Positions 52,401 to 64,000 of a stretch of 64,000 bases of DNA are shown here, in pieces. Below the pieces are notes generated by a model. It was given only the letters and a program-made list of their open reading frames with translations. It was not told the origin of the DNA and ran no database searches. Origin of the DNA: Petrolisthes cinctipes (Eukaryota; Arthropoda; Malacostraca; Decapoda; Porcellanidae); assembly GCA_033782935.1 (NCBI GenBank), contig JAWQEG010000062.1, positions 11,488,001 through 11,552,000 on the forward strand. Reading direction: 5' to 3'. Numbering within the stretch: the first letter of the stretch is position 1; each line of letters opens with the position of its first letter. Both the position numbers and the translations under genes were made by a program.

Positions 52401-54100
52401 TCGTTCCTAAAAATATCGAATTTTCGGGTGTTTTGAGCCTGAATTTGAAATATAAACGGGTACAGAAGATGCATGCACATATCGACTTTGGACACCAAAA
52501 ATATCGATTTTTAGCATGTACTGAGTCTATATTTTGAAAACATTTTAGCACTGCGTAGGCATATACAGATCGCTTCTGGGACCCAAAAATATCGAATTTT
52601 TGGGTGTTTTGAGCCTGAATTTAAGATATAAACGGGTACTGAAGATGCATGCACATATCGACTTTTTGCACCTAAAATACATATTTTGGGCATGTTTTGG
52701 GTCTGTATCTTGAAAACATTCTAGCATGGAGTAGGCATATACAGGTTGCTTCTGGGACCAAAAAATATCGAATTTTCGGGTGTTTTGAGCCTGAATTTGA
52801 GATATAAATGAGTACAGAAGATGCATGCACATATCGACTTTGGACACCTAAAATATAAATTTTTAGCATGTTTTAAACCCATATTTAAAAAACATTCTAG
52901 CACTGAGTAAACATGTACAGATCGCTTCTGGAACTTAAAACTATTGAATATTCGGGTGTTTTGAGCCTGAATTTGGGATGTAAACCGGTACTGAAGATAC
53001 ATGCACATATCGACTTTTTGCACATAAAATATCGATTTTAAGCTTGTTTTGGGTCTGTATCTTGAAAACATTCAAGCAAGGAGTAGGCATGTACAGATTG
53101 CTTCTGGGATCCAAAAATATCGAATTTTCGGGTGTTTTCAGCATGAATTTGAAATATAAAAAACGCGTAAAGAAGATGCATGCACATATCGACTTTGGGC
53201 ACCCAAAATATCGATTTTGAGCATGTTTTGGACCTGTATTTTGAAAATACTCTAACACGGAGTAGGCATGTACATATCGCTTCTCGTTCCTAAAAATATC
53301 GAATTTTCGGGTGTTTTGAGCCTGAATTTGAAATATAAACGGGTACAGAGGATGCATGCACATATCGACTTTGGGCACCCAAAATATCGATTTTTAACAT
53401 GTTTTGGACCAATATTTTGAAATTATTCTAGCACTGAGTAGGCATGTACAGATCGCTTCTGGGACCCAAAAATATTGAATTTTTGGGTGTTTTGAGCCTG
53501 AATTTGAGATATAAACGGGTACTGAAGACGCAGGCACATATCGACTTTTTGCACCTAAAATATCGATTTTTAGCATGTTTTAAGCCTATATTTTGAAAAA
53601 AGTTCTAGCACTGAGTAGGCATGTACAGATCGCTTCTGGAACCCAAAAATACCGAATTTTCGGGTGTTTTGAGCCTGAATTTGAGATATAAACGGGTACA
53701 GAAGATGCATACACATATCGACTTTGGGCGCCCAAAATATCGATTTTGAGCATGTTTTGGGCCTATATTTTGAAAGTATTCTAACACGGAGTAGGCATGT
53801 ACAGATCGCTTCTGGGACACAAAAATATCGAATTTTCGGGTGTTTTGAGCCTGAATTTGAGATATAATCGGGTACAGAAAATACATGTACATATCGACTT
53901 TGGGCACCCAAAATATCGATTTTAAGCATGTTTTCGGTCTATAATTTGAAAATACTCTAACACGGAGTAGGCATGTACAGATCGCTTCTGAGACACAAAA
54001 ATATCGAATTTTTGGGTGTTTTGAGACTGAATTTGAGATATAAACGGGTACAGATGATGTATGCACATATCGACTTTGGGCACCTAAATATAGATTTTAG
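49461..54100 (+). repeat. Diverged satellite domain, about 26 monomers
   Basis: Every monomer is still recognisable and in the same orientation, but substitutions and small indels are frequent. Examples are catgtataccagatcgc (about 51,857), a 3-bp insertion in tataaaaaacgcgtaaag (about 53,157), and cgcttttcgttcc (52,397) recurring as cgcttctcgttcc (53,278). I could not find a long-range duplication with near-identical copies here. Nothing other than repeat is seen. Confidence 0.85.
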
Positions 54101-55690
54101 CTTGTTTTGGGCCTATATTTTAAAAATATTCTATTACTGAGTAGGCATGTACAGATCGCTTCTGGAACCAAAAATATCGAATTTTCGTGTGTTTTGAGCC
54201 TGCATTTGAGATATAAACGGCTACTGAAAATGCATGCACATATCGACTTTTTGCACCAAAAATATCGATTTTGAGCATATTTTGGGTCTGTATCTTGAAA
54301 ACATTCTAGCAAAGAGTAGGCATGTACAAGTCGCTTCTGGGACCCAAAAATATCGAATTTTCGGGTGTCTTGAGTCAAAATTTGAGATATAAACGGCTAC
54401 TGAAGATCTATGCACATATCGACTTTGGGCACCCAAAATATCGATTTTCAGCATGTTTTGGGCATGTATTTTGAAAATACTCTAACACGAAGTAGGCATG
54501 TACAGATATCTTCTGTGACACAAAAATATCTAATTTTCGGGTGTTTTGAGCCTGAATTTGGGATATAAACAGGTACAGAAGATGCATGCAGATATCGACT
54601 TTCTACACCTAAAATATCGATTTTTAGCATGTTTTGGGCCTATATTTTGAAAATACTCTAACACGGAGTAGGCATGTACAGATCGCTTCTGGGACCCAAA
54701 AATAACGAATTTTCGAGTGTTTTCAGCTTGAATTTGAGATATAAACGGGTACAGAACATGCATGCACTTATTGACTTGGGACACCTAAAATATCGATTTT
54801 TAGCACGTTATGAGCCTATATTTTGAAAACATTATAGGACTGAGTAGGCATGTATAGATCGCTTCTGGAACCCAAAAATATTGAATTTTCGGGAGTTTTG
54901 AGCCTGATTTTGATATGTAAACAGGTAATGAAGATGCATAATTATATCGACTCTTTGCACCTAAAATATCGATTTTGAGCATGTTTTGTGTCTGTATTGT
55001 GAACATACTCTAACAAGAAGTAGGCATGTACAGATCGCTTCTGGGACACAAAAATATCGAATTTTCGGGTGTTTTGAGCCTGAATTTGAGATATAAACGG
55101 GTACAGAAAATGTATGCACATATCGACTTTGGGCACCTAAAATATAGATTTTTAGCTTGTTTTTTTGCCTATATTTTAAAATTATTCTATTACTGAGTAG
55201 GCATGTACGGATCGCTTCTGGAACCAAAAATATCGAATTTTCGTGTGTTTTGAGCCTGCATTTGAGATATAAACGGCTACTGAAGATGCATTCACATATC
55301 GACTTTTTGCACCAAAAATATCGATTTTGAGCATATTTTAGGTCTGTTTCTTGAAAACATTCTAACAAAGTGTAGGCATGTACAAATCGCTTCTAGAACC
55401 AAAAATATCGAATTTTGTGTGTTTTGAGCCTGCATTTGAGATATAAACGGGTACAGAAGATGCATGCACATATCGACTTTGGGCACCAAAAATATCGATT
55501 TTCAGCATGTTTTGTTCATGTATTTTGAAAATACTCTAATACGAAGTAGGCATGTACAGATATCTTCTGTGACACTAAAATATCTAATTTTCGGGTGTTT
55601 TGAGCCTGAATTTGGGATATAAACGGGTACAGAAGATGCATGCACATATCGACTTTGGACACCTAAAATATCGATTTTTAGCATGTTTTG
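54101..55690 (+). repeat. 6-monomer-offset duplication in the diverged domain
   Basis: 54,101-54,560 resembles 55,155-55,614 at an offset of about 1,054 bp. Shared markers are gcctatattttaaaa, ctattactgagtagg, ggaaccaaaaatatcg, cgtgtgttttgagcctgcat, aacggctactgaa and gatatcttctgtgacac. The copies differ noticeably, so the event is not recent. Confidence 0.75.
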
Positions 55691-57407
55691 GGCCTATATT
55701 TTGAAAATACTCTAACACAGAGTAGGCATGTACAGATCGCTTCTGGGACCCAAAAATATCTAATTTTCGGATGTTTTGAGCCTGAATTTGGGATATAAAC
55801 GGGTACAGAAGATACATACACATATTGACTTTTGGCACCTCAAATATCGATTTTCAGCATGTTTTGGGCCTGTATTTTAAAAAAATACTCTAACACGGAA
55901 TAGGCATGTACAGATTGCTTCTGGGACCCAAAAACATCGAATTTTCGGGAATTTTGAGCCTGAATTTGAGATATAATCGGGTACAGAAGATGCATGCTAA
56001 TATCCACTTTGGGCACCTAAAATATCGACTTTCATCATGTTTCGGGCCTTTTTTTATAAAGTACTCTAACACGGAGTAGGCATCTAGAGATCGCTTCTGG
56101 GACCTAAAAATATTAAATTTTCGGGTGTTTTGAGCCTGAATTTTAAATAAAAACGGGTACAGCATATGCATGCACATATCGACATTGGGCACCTAAAATA
56201 TCGATTTTTAGCTTGTTTTGGGGCTATATTTTAAAAATATTCTATCACTGAATAGGCATGTACAGATCGCTTCTGTGACCCAAAAATATCGAATTTTCGG
56301 TGTTTTGAGCCTGAATTTGGGTTATAAACGTGTACAGAAGATGCATACACATATTGACTTTGGGCACCTCAAATATCGATTTTCAGCATGTTTTGGGCCT
56401 GAAATTCAGAAAGTACTCTAACATGGAGTATTCATGTACAGATCGCTTCGGGGACCCAAAAATATCGAATTTTCGGGTGTTTTGAGCCTGAATTTGAGAT
56501 ATAAACGGGTACAGAAGATGAATGCACATATCGACTATGTGGAACTAAAATATCGATTTTCAGCATGTTTTGAGCATGTATTTTGAAAATACTCTAACAT
56601 GGAGTAGGCATGTACAGATCGCTTCTGTCACCCAAAAATCTCGAATTTTCGGGTGTTTTGTGCCAGAATTTTAGATATAAACGGGTACAGAAGATGCATG
56701 CACTTATCGACTATGGTCAGCTAAAATATCGATTTTCAGCATGTTTTGGGCAAGTATTTTGAAAATACTCTAACACGGAGTAGGCATACACAGATCGCTT
56801 CCGGGACCCAAAAATATCGAATATTCGGGTGTTTTGAGCTTGAATTAGAGATATAAACGGGTACAGAACATGCATGCACTTATTGACTTGGGACACCTAA
56901 AATATCGATTTTTAGCATGTTTTGAGCCTATATTTTGAAAACATTCTAGGACTGAGTAGGCATGTACAGATCGCTTCGGGGACCCAAAAATATCGAATTT
57001 TCGGGTGTCCTGAGTCTGAATTTGAGATATAAACGGGTACAGAAGATGTATGCACATATCGACTTTGGGCACCCAAAATATCGATTTTCAGCATGTTTTG
57101 GGCATGTATTTTAAAAATACTCTAACACGAAGTAGGCATGTACAGATATCTTCTGTGACACAATAATATCTAATTTTCGGATGTTTTGAGCCTGAATTCG
57201 GGATATAAACGGGTACAGAAGATGCATGCACATATCGACTTTGGACTCCTAAATTATCGATTTTTAGCATGTTTTGAGCCTATATTTTGAAAAGATTCTA
57301 GCACTGAGTAGGCATGTACAGATCGCTTCTGGAACCCAAAAATATTGAATTTTCGGGTGTTTTGAGCTTGAATTTGATATGTAAACAGGTAATGAAGATG
57401 CATGCAC
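55691..57407 (+). repeat. Diverged satellite monomers
   Basis: About ten monomers have many private changes, such as gggccttttttta at about 56,044, catctagagatcgc at about 56,090 and ggcatacacagatcgc at about 56,784. No other element is present. Confidence 0.85.
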
Positions 57408-58112
57408 ATATCGACTCTTTGCACCTAAAATATCGATTTTGAGCATGTTTTGGGTCTGTATTGTGAAAATACTCTAACAAGAAGTAGGCATGTACAGATC
57501 GCTTTTCTGACCCAAAAATATTGAATTTTCGGGTGTTTTGAACCTGCATTTGAGATATAAACGGCTACGGAAGATGCATGCACATATCGACTTTTTGCAC
57601 CAAAAAACTATCGATTTTGAGCATATTTTTGGTCTGTATCTTGAAAACATTCTAGCAAAGAGTAGGCATTTACAAGTCGCTTCTAGGACCCAAAAATATC
57701 GAATTTTCGGGTGTCTTGAGTCTGAATTTTAGATATATACGGGTACAGAAGATGCATGCACATATCGACTTTGGGCACCTCAAACATCGATTTTTAGCAT
57801 GTTTAGGGCCTGAATTTGGAAATACTATAACACGGAATAGGCATGTACAGATTGCTTCTGGGGCCCAAAAATATCGAATTTTCGGGAATTTTGAGCCTGA
57901 ATTTGAGATATAATCGGGTACAGAAGATGCATGCTCATATCCGCTTTGGGCACCTAAAATATCGATTTTCAGCATGTTTTGGGCCTGAATTTTGAAAATA
58001 CTCTAACACGAAGTATGCATGTACAGATATCTTCTGTGACACAAAAATATCGAATTTTCGGGTGTTTTGAGCATGAATTCGAGATATAAACGGGTACAGA
58101 AGATGAATGCAC
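57408..58112 (+). repeat. 4-monomer tandem duplication, first copy (705 bp)
   Basis: This matches 58,113-58,817. The unit starts at the distinctive gactctttgcacc and includes gtattgtgaaaatactc, ccaaaaaactatcg, gcatttacaagtcgc, cctcaaacatcg and gatatcttctgtgacac. Confidence 0.9.
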
Positions 58113-58817
58113 ATATCGACTCTTTGCACCTAAAATATCGATTTTGAGCATGTTTTGGGTCTGTATTGTGAAAATACTCTAACAAGAAGTAGGCATGTAC
58201 AGATCGCTTTTCTGACCCAAAAATATTGAATTTTCGGGTGTTTTGAACCTGCATTTGAGATATAAACGGCTACGGAAGATGCATGCACATATCGACTTTT
58301 TGCACCAAAAAACTATCGATTTTGAGCATATTTTTGGTCTGTATCTTGAAAACATTCTAGCAAAGAGTAGGCATTTACAAGTCGCTTCTAGGACCCAAAA
58401 ACATCGAATTTTCGGGTGTCTTGAGTCTGAATTTTAGATATATACGGGTACAGAAGATGCATGCACATATCGACTTTGGGCACCTCAAACATCGATTTTT
58501 AGCATGTTTTGGGCCTGAATTTGGAAATACTATAACACGGAATAGGCATGTACAGATTGCTTCTGGGGCCCAAAAATATCGAATTTTCGGGAATTTTGAG
58601 CCTGAATTTGAGATATAATCGGGTACAGAAGATGCATGCTCATATCCACTTTGGGCACCTAAAATATCGATTTTCAGCATGTTTTGGGCCTGAATTTTGA
58701 AAATACTCTAACACGAAGTATGCATGTACAGATATCTTCTGTGACACAAAAATATCGAATTTTCGGGTGTTTTGAGCCTGAATTCGAGATATAAACGGGT
58801 ACAGAAGATGAATGCAC
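58113..58817 (+). repeat. 4-monomer tandem duplication, second copy (705 bp)
   Basis: I see about four differences from the first copy: aaaaacatcg for aaaaatatcg, gttttgggcc for gtttagggcc, tccactttggg for tccgctttggg, and gagcctgaattcg for gagcatgaattcg. Identity is therefore about 99%, well above that of the surrounding diverged monomers, which marks a young event inside old sequence. Confidence 0.9.
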
Positions 58818-60440
58818 ATATCGACTTTGGACACCTAAATAATCGATTTTTAGCATGTTTTGAGCCTATATTTTGAAAACATTCTGGCACTGAGTAGGCA
58901 TGTACAGATCGCTTCTGTGACCCAAAAATATCGAATTTTCGGTTGTCTTGAGCCTGAATTTGGGATATAAACGGGTACAGAAGATGCATACACATAACGA
59001 CTTTGTGCACCTCAAATATCGATTTTCAGCATGTTTTGGGCCTGTATTTTGAAAATATTCTAACACGGAATAGGCATGTACAGATTGCTACTGGGACCCA
59101 AAAACCTCGAATTTTCGGGTGTTTTGAGCCTAAATTTGAGATATAAACGGGTACAGAAGATTCATGCACATATCAACTTTGGGCACCTAAACTATCGATT
59201 TTTAGCATGTTTTATGGCCTGTATTTTGAAAGTACTCTAACACGGAGTAGGCTTGTACAGACCGCTTCTGGGATCCAAAAATATTAAATTTTCGGGTGTT
59301 TTGAGCCTGAATTTGAGATATAAACGGGTACAGCATATGCATGCACATATCGACATTGGGCACTTATAATATCGATTTTTAGCTTGTTTTGGGCCTATAT
59401 TTTGAAAATGTTCTTTCACTGAGTAGGCATGTACAGATAGCTTCTGTGACCCAAAAACATCGAATTTTCGGGTGTTTTGAGCCGAAATTTGGGATATAAA
59501 CGGGTACAAAAGATGTATGCACATATCGACTTTGGACACGTAAAATATCGATTTTTAGAATGTTTTAAGCCTATATTTTGAAAAAATTCTAGCACTAAGT
59601 AGACATGTACAGATCGCTTCGGGGACCAAAAAAATATTGAATTTTTGGGTGTTTTGAGCCTGCATTTGAGATATAAACGGGTACTGAAGATGCATGCATA
59701 TATCGACTTTTTTCACCTAAAATATCGATTTTGAGCATATTTTGGGTCTGTATCTTGAAAACATTCTAGCAAAGAGTAGGCATGTACAAAATCGCTTCTG
59801 GGTCCCAAAAATATCGAATTTTCGGGTGTCTTGAGTCTGAATTTGAGATATAAACGGGTACAGAAGATGCATGCACATATCGACTTTGCGCAACCAAAAT
59901 ATCGATTTTGAGCATGTTTTTGGCCTGTATTTTGAAAATACTCTAACACGAAGTAGGCATGTACAGATATCTTCTGTGACACAAAAATATCAAATTTTTG
60001 GGTGTTTTGAGCCTGAATTCGAGATATAAACGGGTACTGAAGATGCAGGCAAATATCGACTTTTTGCACCAAAAATATCGATTTTTAGCATGTATTGGGC
60101 CTGCATTTTGAAAATACTCTAACACGGTGTAGACATGTACAGATCGCTTCTGGAACACAGAAATATCGATTTTTTGGGTGTTTTGAGCCTGAATTTGAGA
60201 TATAAACGTGTACAGAAGATGCATACACATATCGACTTTGGGCAGCTAAAATATCGATTTTCAGCATGTTTTGGGTCTGTATCTTGAAAACATTCTAGCA
60301 AGGAGTAGGCATGTACAAGTCGCTTCGGGGAATAAAAAATATCGAATTTTCTGGTGTTTTGAACCTGAATTTGGGATATAGATGGGTACAGAAGATGCAT
60401 ACACATATTGACTTTGGGCACATAAAATATCGATTTTGAG
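58818..60440 (+). repeat. Diverged satellite monomers
   Basis: About nine monomers lie here, with private changes such as gcatgttttatggcctg (about 59,207), aaaatgttctttcactg (about 59,405) and ggcatgtacaaaatcgc (about 59,780). No other sequence is present. Confidence 0.85.
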
Positions 60441-63400
60441 TATGTTTTTTGGCCTGTATTTTAAAAATACTCTAACACGGAGTAGACATGTACAGATCGC
60501 TTTTGGGACCCAAAATTATCGAATTTTCGGGTGTTTTGATCCTGAATTTAAGATATAAACGGGTACAAAAGATGCATACACATATTGAATTTGGGCACCT
60601 AAAATATCGATTTGAGTATGTTTTGGGCCTGTATTCTAAAAATACTCTAACACGGAGTAGACATGTACAGATCGCTTTTGGGACCCAAAAACATCGAATT
60701 TTCGGGTGTTTTGACGCTGAATTTAAGATATAAACGGGTACAGAAGATGCATGCACATATCGACTTTGGCACCCAAAATATCGATTTTTAGTATGTTTTT
60801 GGCGTATAATTTGAAAATATTCTAGCACTGAGTAGGCATGTACAGATCGCTTCTGGGACCCAAAAATATCGAATTTTCGGGGGTTTTGAGCCAGAATTTG
60901 GGATATAACCGGGTACAGAGGATGCATGCACATATCGACTTTTTGCACCTAAAATATCGATTTTAAGCATGTTTTGGGTCTGTATCTTGAAAACATTCTA
61001 GCAAGGAGTAGGCATGTACAAGTCGCTTCTGGGAACCAAAAATACCGAATTTTCTGGTATTTTGAACCTGAATTTGGGATATAGATGGGTATAGAAGATG
61101 CATACACATATTGACTTTGGGCACCTAAAATATCGATTTTCAGCATGTTTTGGGCCTGTATTTTGAAAATACATTAACTCGAAGTAGGCATGTACAGATC
61201 GCTTCTGGGACCCAAAAATATCGACTTTTCGGGTGTTTTGAGCCTCAATTTGAGATATAAACGGGTACAGAAGATGCATGCACATATCGACTTTGGACAC
61301 CTAAAATATCGATTTATAGCATGTTTTGGGCCTGTATTTTAAAAATATTCTAGCACTGAGTAGGCATGTGCAGATTGCTTAAGGGACCCAAAAATATCGA
61401 ATTTTCGGGTGTTTTGACCCTGAATTTAAGATATAAACGGGTACAGAAGATGCATACACATACTGACTTTGGGCAGCTAAAATATCGTTTTTCAGCATGT
61501 TTTAGGCCTGTATTTTAAAAATACTCTAACACGGAGTATGCATGTACAGATGGCTTTTGGGACCCAAAAATATCGAATATTCGGGTGTTTTGAGTCTGAA
61601 TTTAAGACATAAACGGGTACAGAAGATGCATGCACATATCGACATTCTGCACCTAAAATATCGATTTTGAGCATGTTTTGGGTCTCTATCTTGAAAACTT
61701 TCTAGCAAGAATTATGAATGTACAGATTGCTTCTGGGACCCAAATAAATCGAATTTTCGGGTGTTCTGAGCCTTAATTTGAGATATGAACGGGTACAGAA
61801 GATGCATGCACATATCGACTTTGGGCACCAAAAATATCGATTTTGAGCATGTTTTGGGCCTTCATTTTGAAAATACTCTAACACGGTGTAGACATGTACA
61901 GATCGCTTCTGGAACACAAAAATATCGATTTTTTGGGTATTTTGAGCCTGAATTTGAGATATAAACGGGTACAGAAGATGCATGCACATATCGACTTTGG
62001 CACCAAAAATATCGATTTTTAGTATGTTTTGGGCGTATAATTTGAAAATATTCTGGCACTGAGTAGGCATGTACAGATCGCTTCTGGGACCCAAAAATAT
62101 CGAATTTTCGGGGGTTTTGAGCCAGAATTTGGGATAAAACCGGGTACAGAGGATGCATGCACATATCGACTTTTTGCACCTAAAATATCGATTTTAAGCA
62201 TGTTTTTGGTCTGTATCTTGAAAACATTCTAGCAAGGAGTAGGCATGTACAAGTCGCTTCAGGGAACCAAAAATATCGAATTTTCTGGTGTTTTGAACCT
62301 AAATTTGGGATATAGATGGGTACAGAAGATGCATTCACATATTGACTTTGGGCACCTAAAATATCGATTTTCAGCATGTTTTGGGCCTGTATTTTGAAAA
62401 TACATTAACAAGGAGTAGGCATGTACAGATCGCTTCTGGGACCCAAAAATATCGACATTTCGGGTGTTTTGAGCCTGAATTTGAGATATAAACGGGTACA
62501 GAAAATGCATGCACATATCGACTTTGGGCACCAAAAATATCGATTTTTAGCATGTTTTGGGCCTGTATTTTGAAAATACTCTAACACGGAGTATGCATGT
62601 ACAGATCGCTTCTGGGACACAAAAATATCGATTTTTTGGGTGTTTTGAGCCTGAATTTGAGATATAAACGGGTACAGAAGATGCATGCACATATCGACTT
62701 TTCACACCTAAATTATAATTTTTGAGCATGTTTTAAGCCTGTATTTTAAAAACATTCCAGCACTGAGTAGGCATGTGCAGATCGCTTAAGGGACCTAAAA
62801 ATATCGAATTTTTGTAGTTTTGAGCCTGAATTTGAGATATAAACGGGTAAAGAAGATGCATGCACATATTGACTTTTTGCACTTAAAATATCAATTTTGA
62901 GCATGTTTTGGGTCTGTATCTGGAAAACATTCTAGCAAGGAGTAGGCATGTACAGATCGCTTCTGGGACCCAAAAATATCGAATTTTCGGGTGTTTTGAA
63001 CCAGAATTAGGGATAAACACGGATACAGAAGATGCATACACATATTGACTTTGGGCACATAAAATATCGATTTTCAGCATGTTTTGGCCCTGTATTTTAA
63101 AAACACTCTAACACGGAGTATGCACGTACAGATCGCTTCTGGGACCCAAAAACATTGAATTTTCGGTTGTTCTGAGCCTGAATTTGAGATATGAACAGGT
63201 ACAGAAGATGCATGCATATATCGACTTCGGGCACCTAAAATATCGATTTTGAGCATGTTTTGGGCCTGTATTTTGAAAAATACTTAAACACGGTGTAGAC
63301 ATATACAGATCGCTTCTGGGACACAAAAATATTGATTTTTTGGGTGTTTTGAGCCTGAATTTGAGATATAAACGGGTACAGAAGATGCATGCACATATCG

Positions 63401-64000
63401 ACTTTTGCACACAAAATATCGATTTTTAGTATGTTTTGGGCGTATAATTTCAAAATATTCTAGCACTGAGTAGGCATGTACAGATCGCTTCTGGGACCCA
63501 AAAATATCGAATTGTCGGGTGTTTTGAGCCAGAAATTGGGATATAACCGGGTACAGAGGATGCATGCACATATAGACTTTTTGCACCTAAAATATCGATT
63601 TTGAGCATGTTTTGGGTCTGTATCTTGATAAAATTCTAGCAAGAAGTAGGCATGTACAGATTTCTTCTGGGACCCAAAAATATCGATTTTTTGGGTGTTT
63701 TGAGCCTGAATTTGAGATATAAACGGGTACAGAAGATGCATGCACATATCGACTTTGGCACCTAAAATATCGATTTTTAGTATGTTTTGGGCGTATAATT
63801 TGAAAATATTCTAGCACTGAGTAGGCATGTACAGATCGCTTCTAGGACCCAAAAATATCGAATTTTCGGGTGTTTTAAGCCAGAAATTGGGATATAACCG
63901 GGTACATAGGATGCATGCACATATCGACTTTTCACACCTTAAATATCGATTTATAGCATGTTTTAAGCCTGTATTTTAAAAAACATTCTAGCACTGAGTA
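60441..64000 (+). repeat. Right-end satellite domain with 7- and 2-monomer duplications
   Basis: 60,770-61,290 matches 62,001-62,521 at an offset of 1,231 bp (gcgtataatttg, gccagaatttggg, gggtacagagg, gtacaagtcgctt, aaatacattaac). The type C/gamma monomer recurs at 63,420 and 63,772 (352 bp apart). Two adjacent monomers at about 60,430-60,780 share gagtagacatgtac with cgcttttgggaccc. The domain is less diverged than 49.5-60 kb and shares its subfamilies with 44-48 kb. Confidence 0.82.

Larger units (their letters stand above)
1..64000 (+). repeat. Head-to-tail array of a ~176-bp satellite monomer filling the whole window
   Basis: Landmarks such as aaaatatcgatttt, ggcatgtacagatcgctt, gagatataaacgggtacag and gatgcatgcacatatcgac recur every 175-177 bases from the first line to the last, always on the same strand. 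64,000/176 gives about 363 copies. The window starts and ends inside a monomer, so the array extends beyond both edges. I found no break by unrelated sequence, no inversion and no transposon. Unit length, head-to-tail order and higher-order structure match what is known of centromeric or heterochromatic satellites in eukaryotes. That the array is centromeric is inference, and the family is not one I recognise. Confidence 0.99.

Noticed and set aside
53150..53175. Possible insertion or target-site footprint at tataaaaaacgcgtaaag
   Set aside because: It is only a 3-bp expansion of an A-rich run plus substitutions. There is no flanking duplication or foreign sequence.
1..64000. Hundreds of 60-170-codon antisense frames with shared Cys-rich peptides
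   Set aside because: Their starts and ends repeat at the satellite period, and neighbouring frames overlap in other phases. Single-base indels are tolerated, with no sign of frame conservation. They are by-products of a repeat whose reverse strand has few stop codons.
1..64000. CRISPR array
   Set aside because: The units are 176 bp and similar along their whole length. There is no alternation of a short constant repeat with unique spacers, and no cas genes.
1..64000. Identity with a known named satellite (alpha satellite or plant 170-180-bp centromere repeats)
   Set aside because: The length is similar, but I do not recognise the sequence. Naming a family or species would be a guess without a database search.
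1..64000. tRNA, rRNA or other RNA genes, and telomere repeats
   Set aside because: No stretch departs from the satellite consensus long enough to hold such a gene, and no short telomere-type repeat is present.

Overview
The whole window is satellite DNA. It is one uninterrupted head-to-tail array of a repeat of about 176 bp (about 363 copies, all in one orientation, roughly 40% G+C in the consensus). I find no protein-coding gene, RNA gene, transposon, CRISPR array or other single-copy sequence. Arrays of this size, unit length and higher-order order are known from eukaryotic centromeres, pericentromeres and other heterochromatin blocks. The organism is therefore very probably a eukaryote, but I do not recognise the monomer and cannot name the species or say whether it is plant or animal.

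The monomer has internal history. Its two 88-bp halves align with each other over their full length (about 59 of 88 identities in my ungapped hand alignment), so the 176-bp unit is an old dimer of an 88-bp element. Several monomer subfamilies can be told apart by diagnostic bases, and their order shows higher-order repeats (HORs) at many scales: 2, 4, 6, 7, 10, 11, 14, 24 and 36 monomers.

Layout. At 1-5.7 kb there are moderately similar monomers with a 14/15-monomer duplication. 5.7-8.7 kb is a block paralogous to 17.1-19.8 kb. 8,692-15,200 holds four consecutive copies of a 10-monomer HOR (1,759 bp), the third shortened by exactly three monomers. 15,510-28,189 is a tandem duplication of a 36-monomer, 6,340-bp unit whose copies show no difference wherever I compared them. 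Nested in it is a 14-monomer, 2,467-bp duplication that runs on to about 30,113. 30.1-37.5 kb is a rearranged relative of 14.8-17.1 kb with 4- and 24-monomer duplications. 37.5-49.5 kb has shorter duplications and a private 2-bp deletion subfamily. 49.5-57.4 kb is the most diverged part. A 4-monomer duplication lies at 57,408-58,817, and 60.4-64 kb returns to subfamilies seen at 0.6, 3, 40, 44 and 48 kb.

Nested breakpoints and shared private variants give a relative order of events: the 88-bp dimer first, then subfamily divergence, then the 10-monomer HOR and the 2,467-bp duplication, then the 6,340-bp duplication. The main value of the window is as a record of satellite homogenisation by unequal exchange and conversion. 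The many open frames, mainly antisense, are by-products of the repeat and are not annotated as genes.
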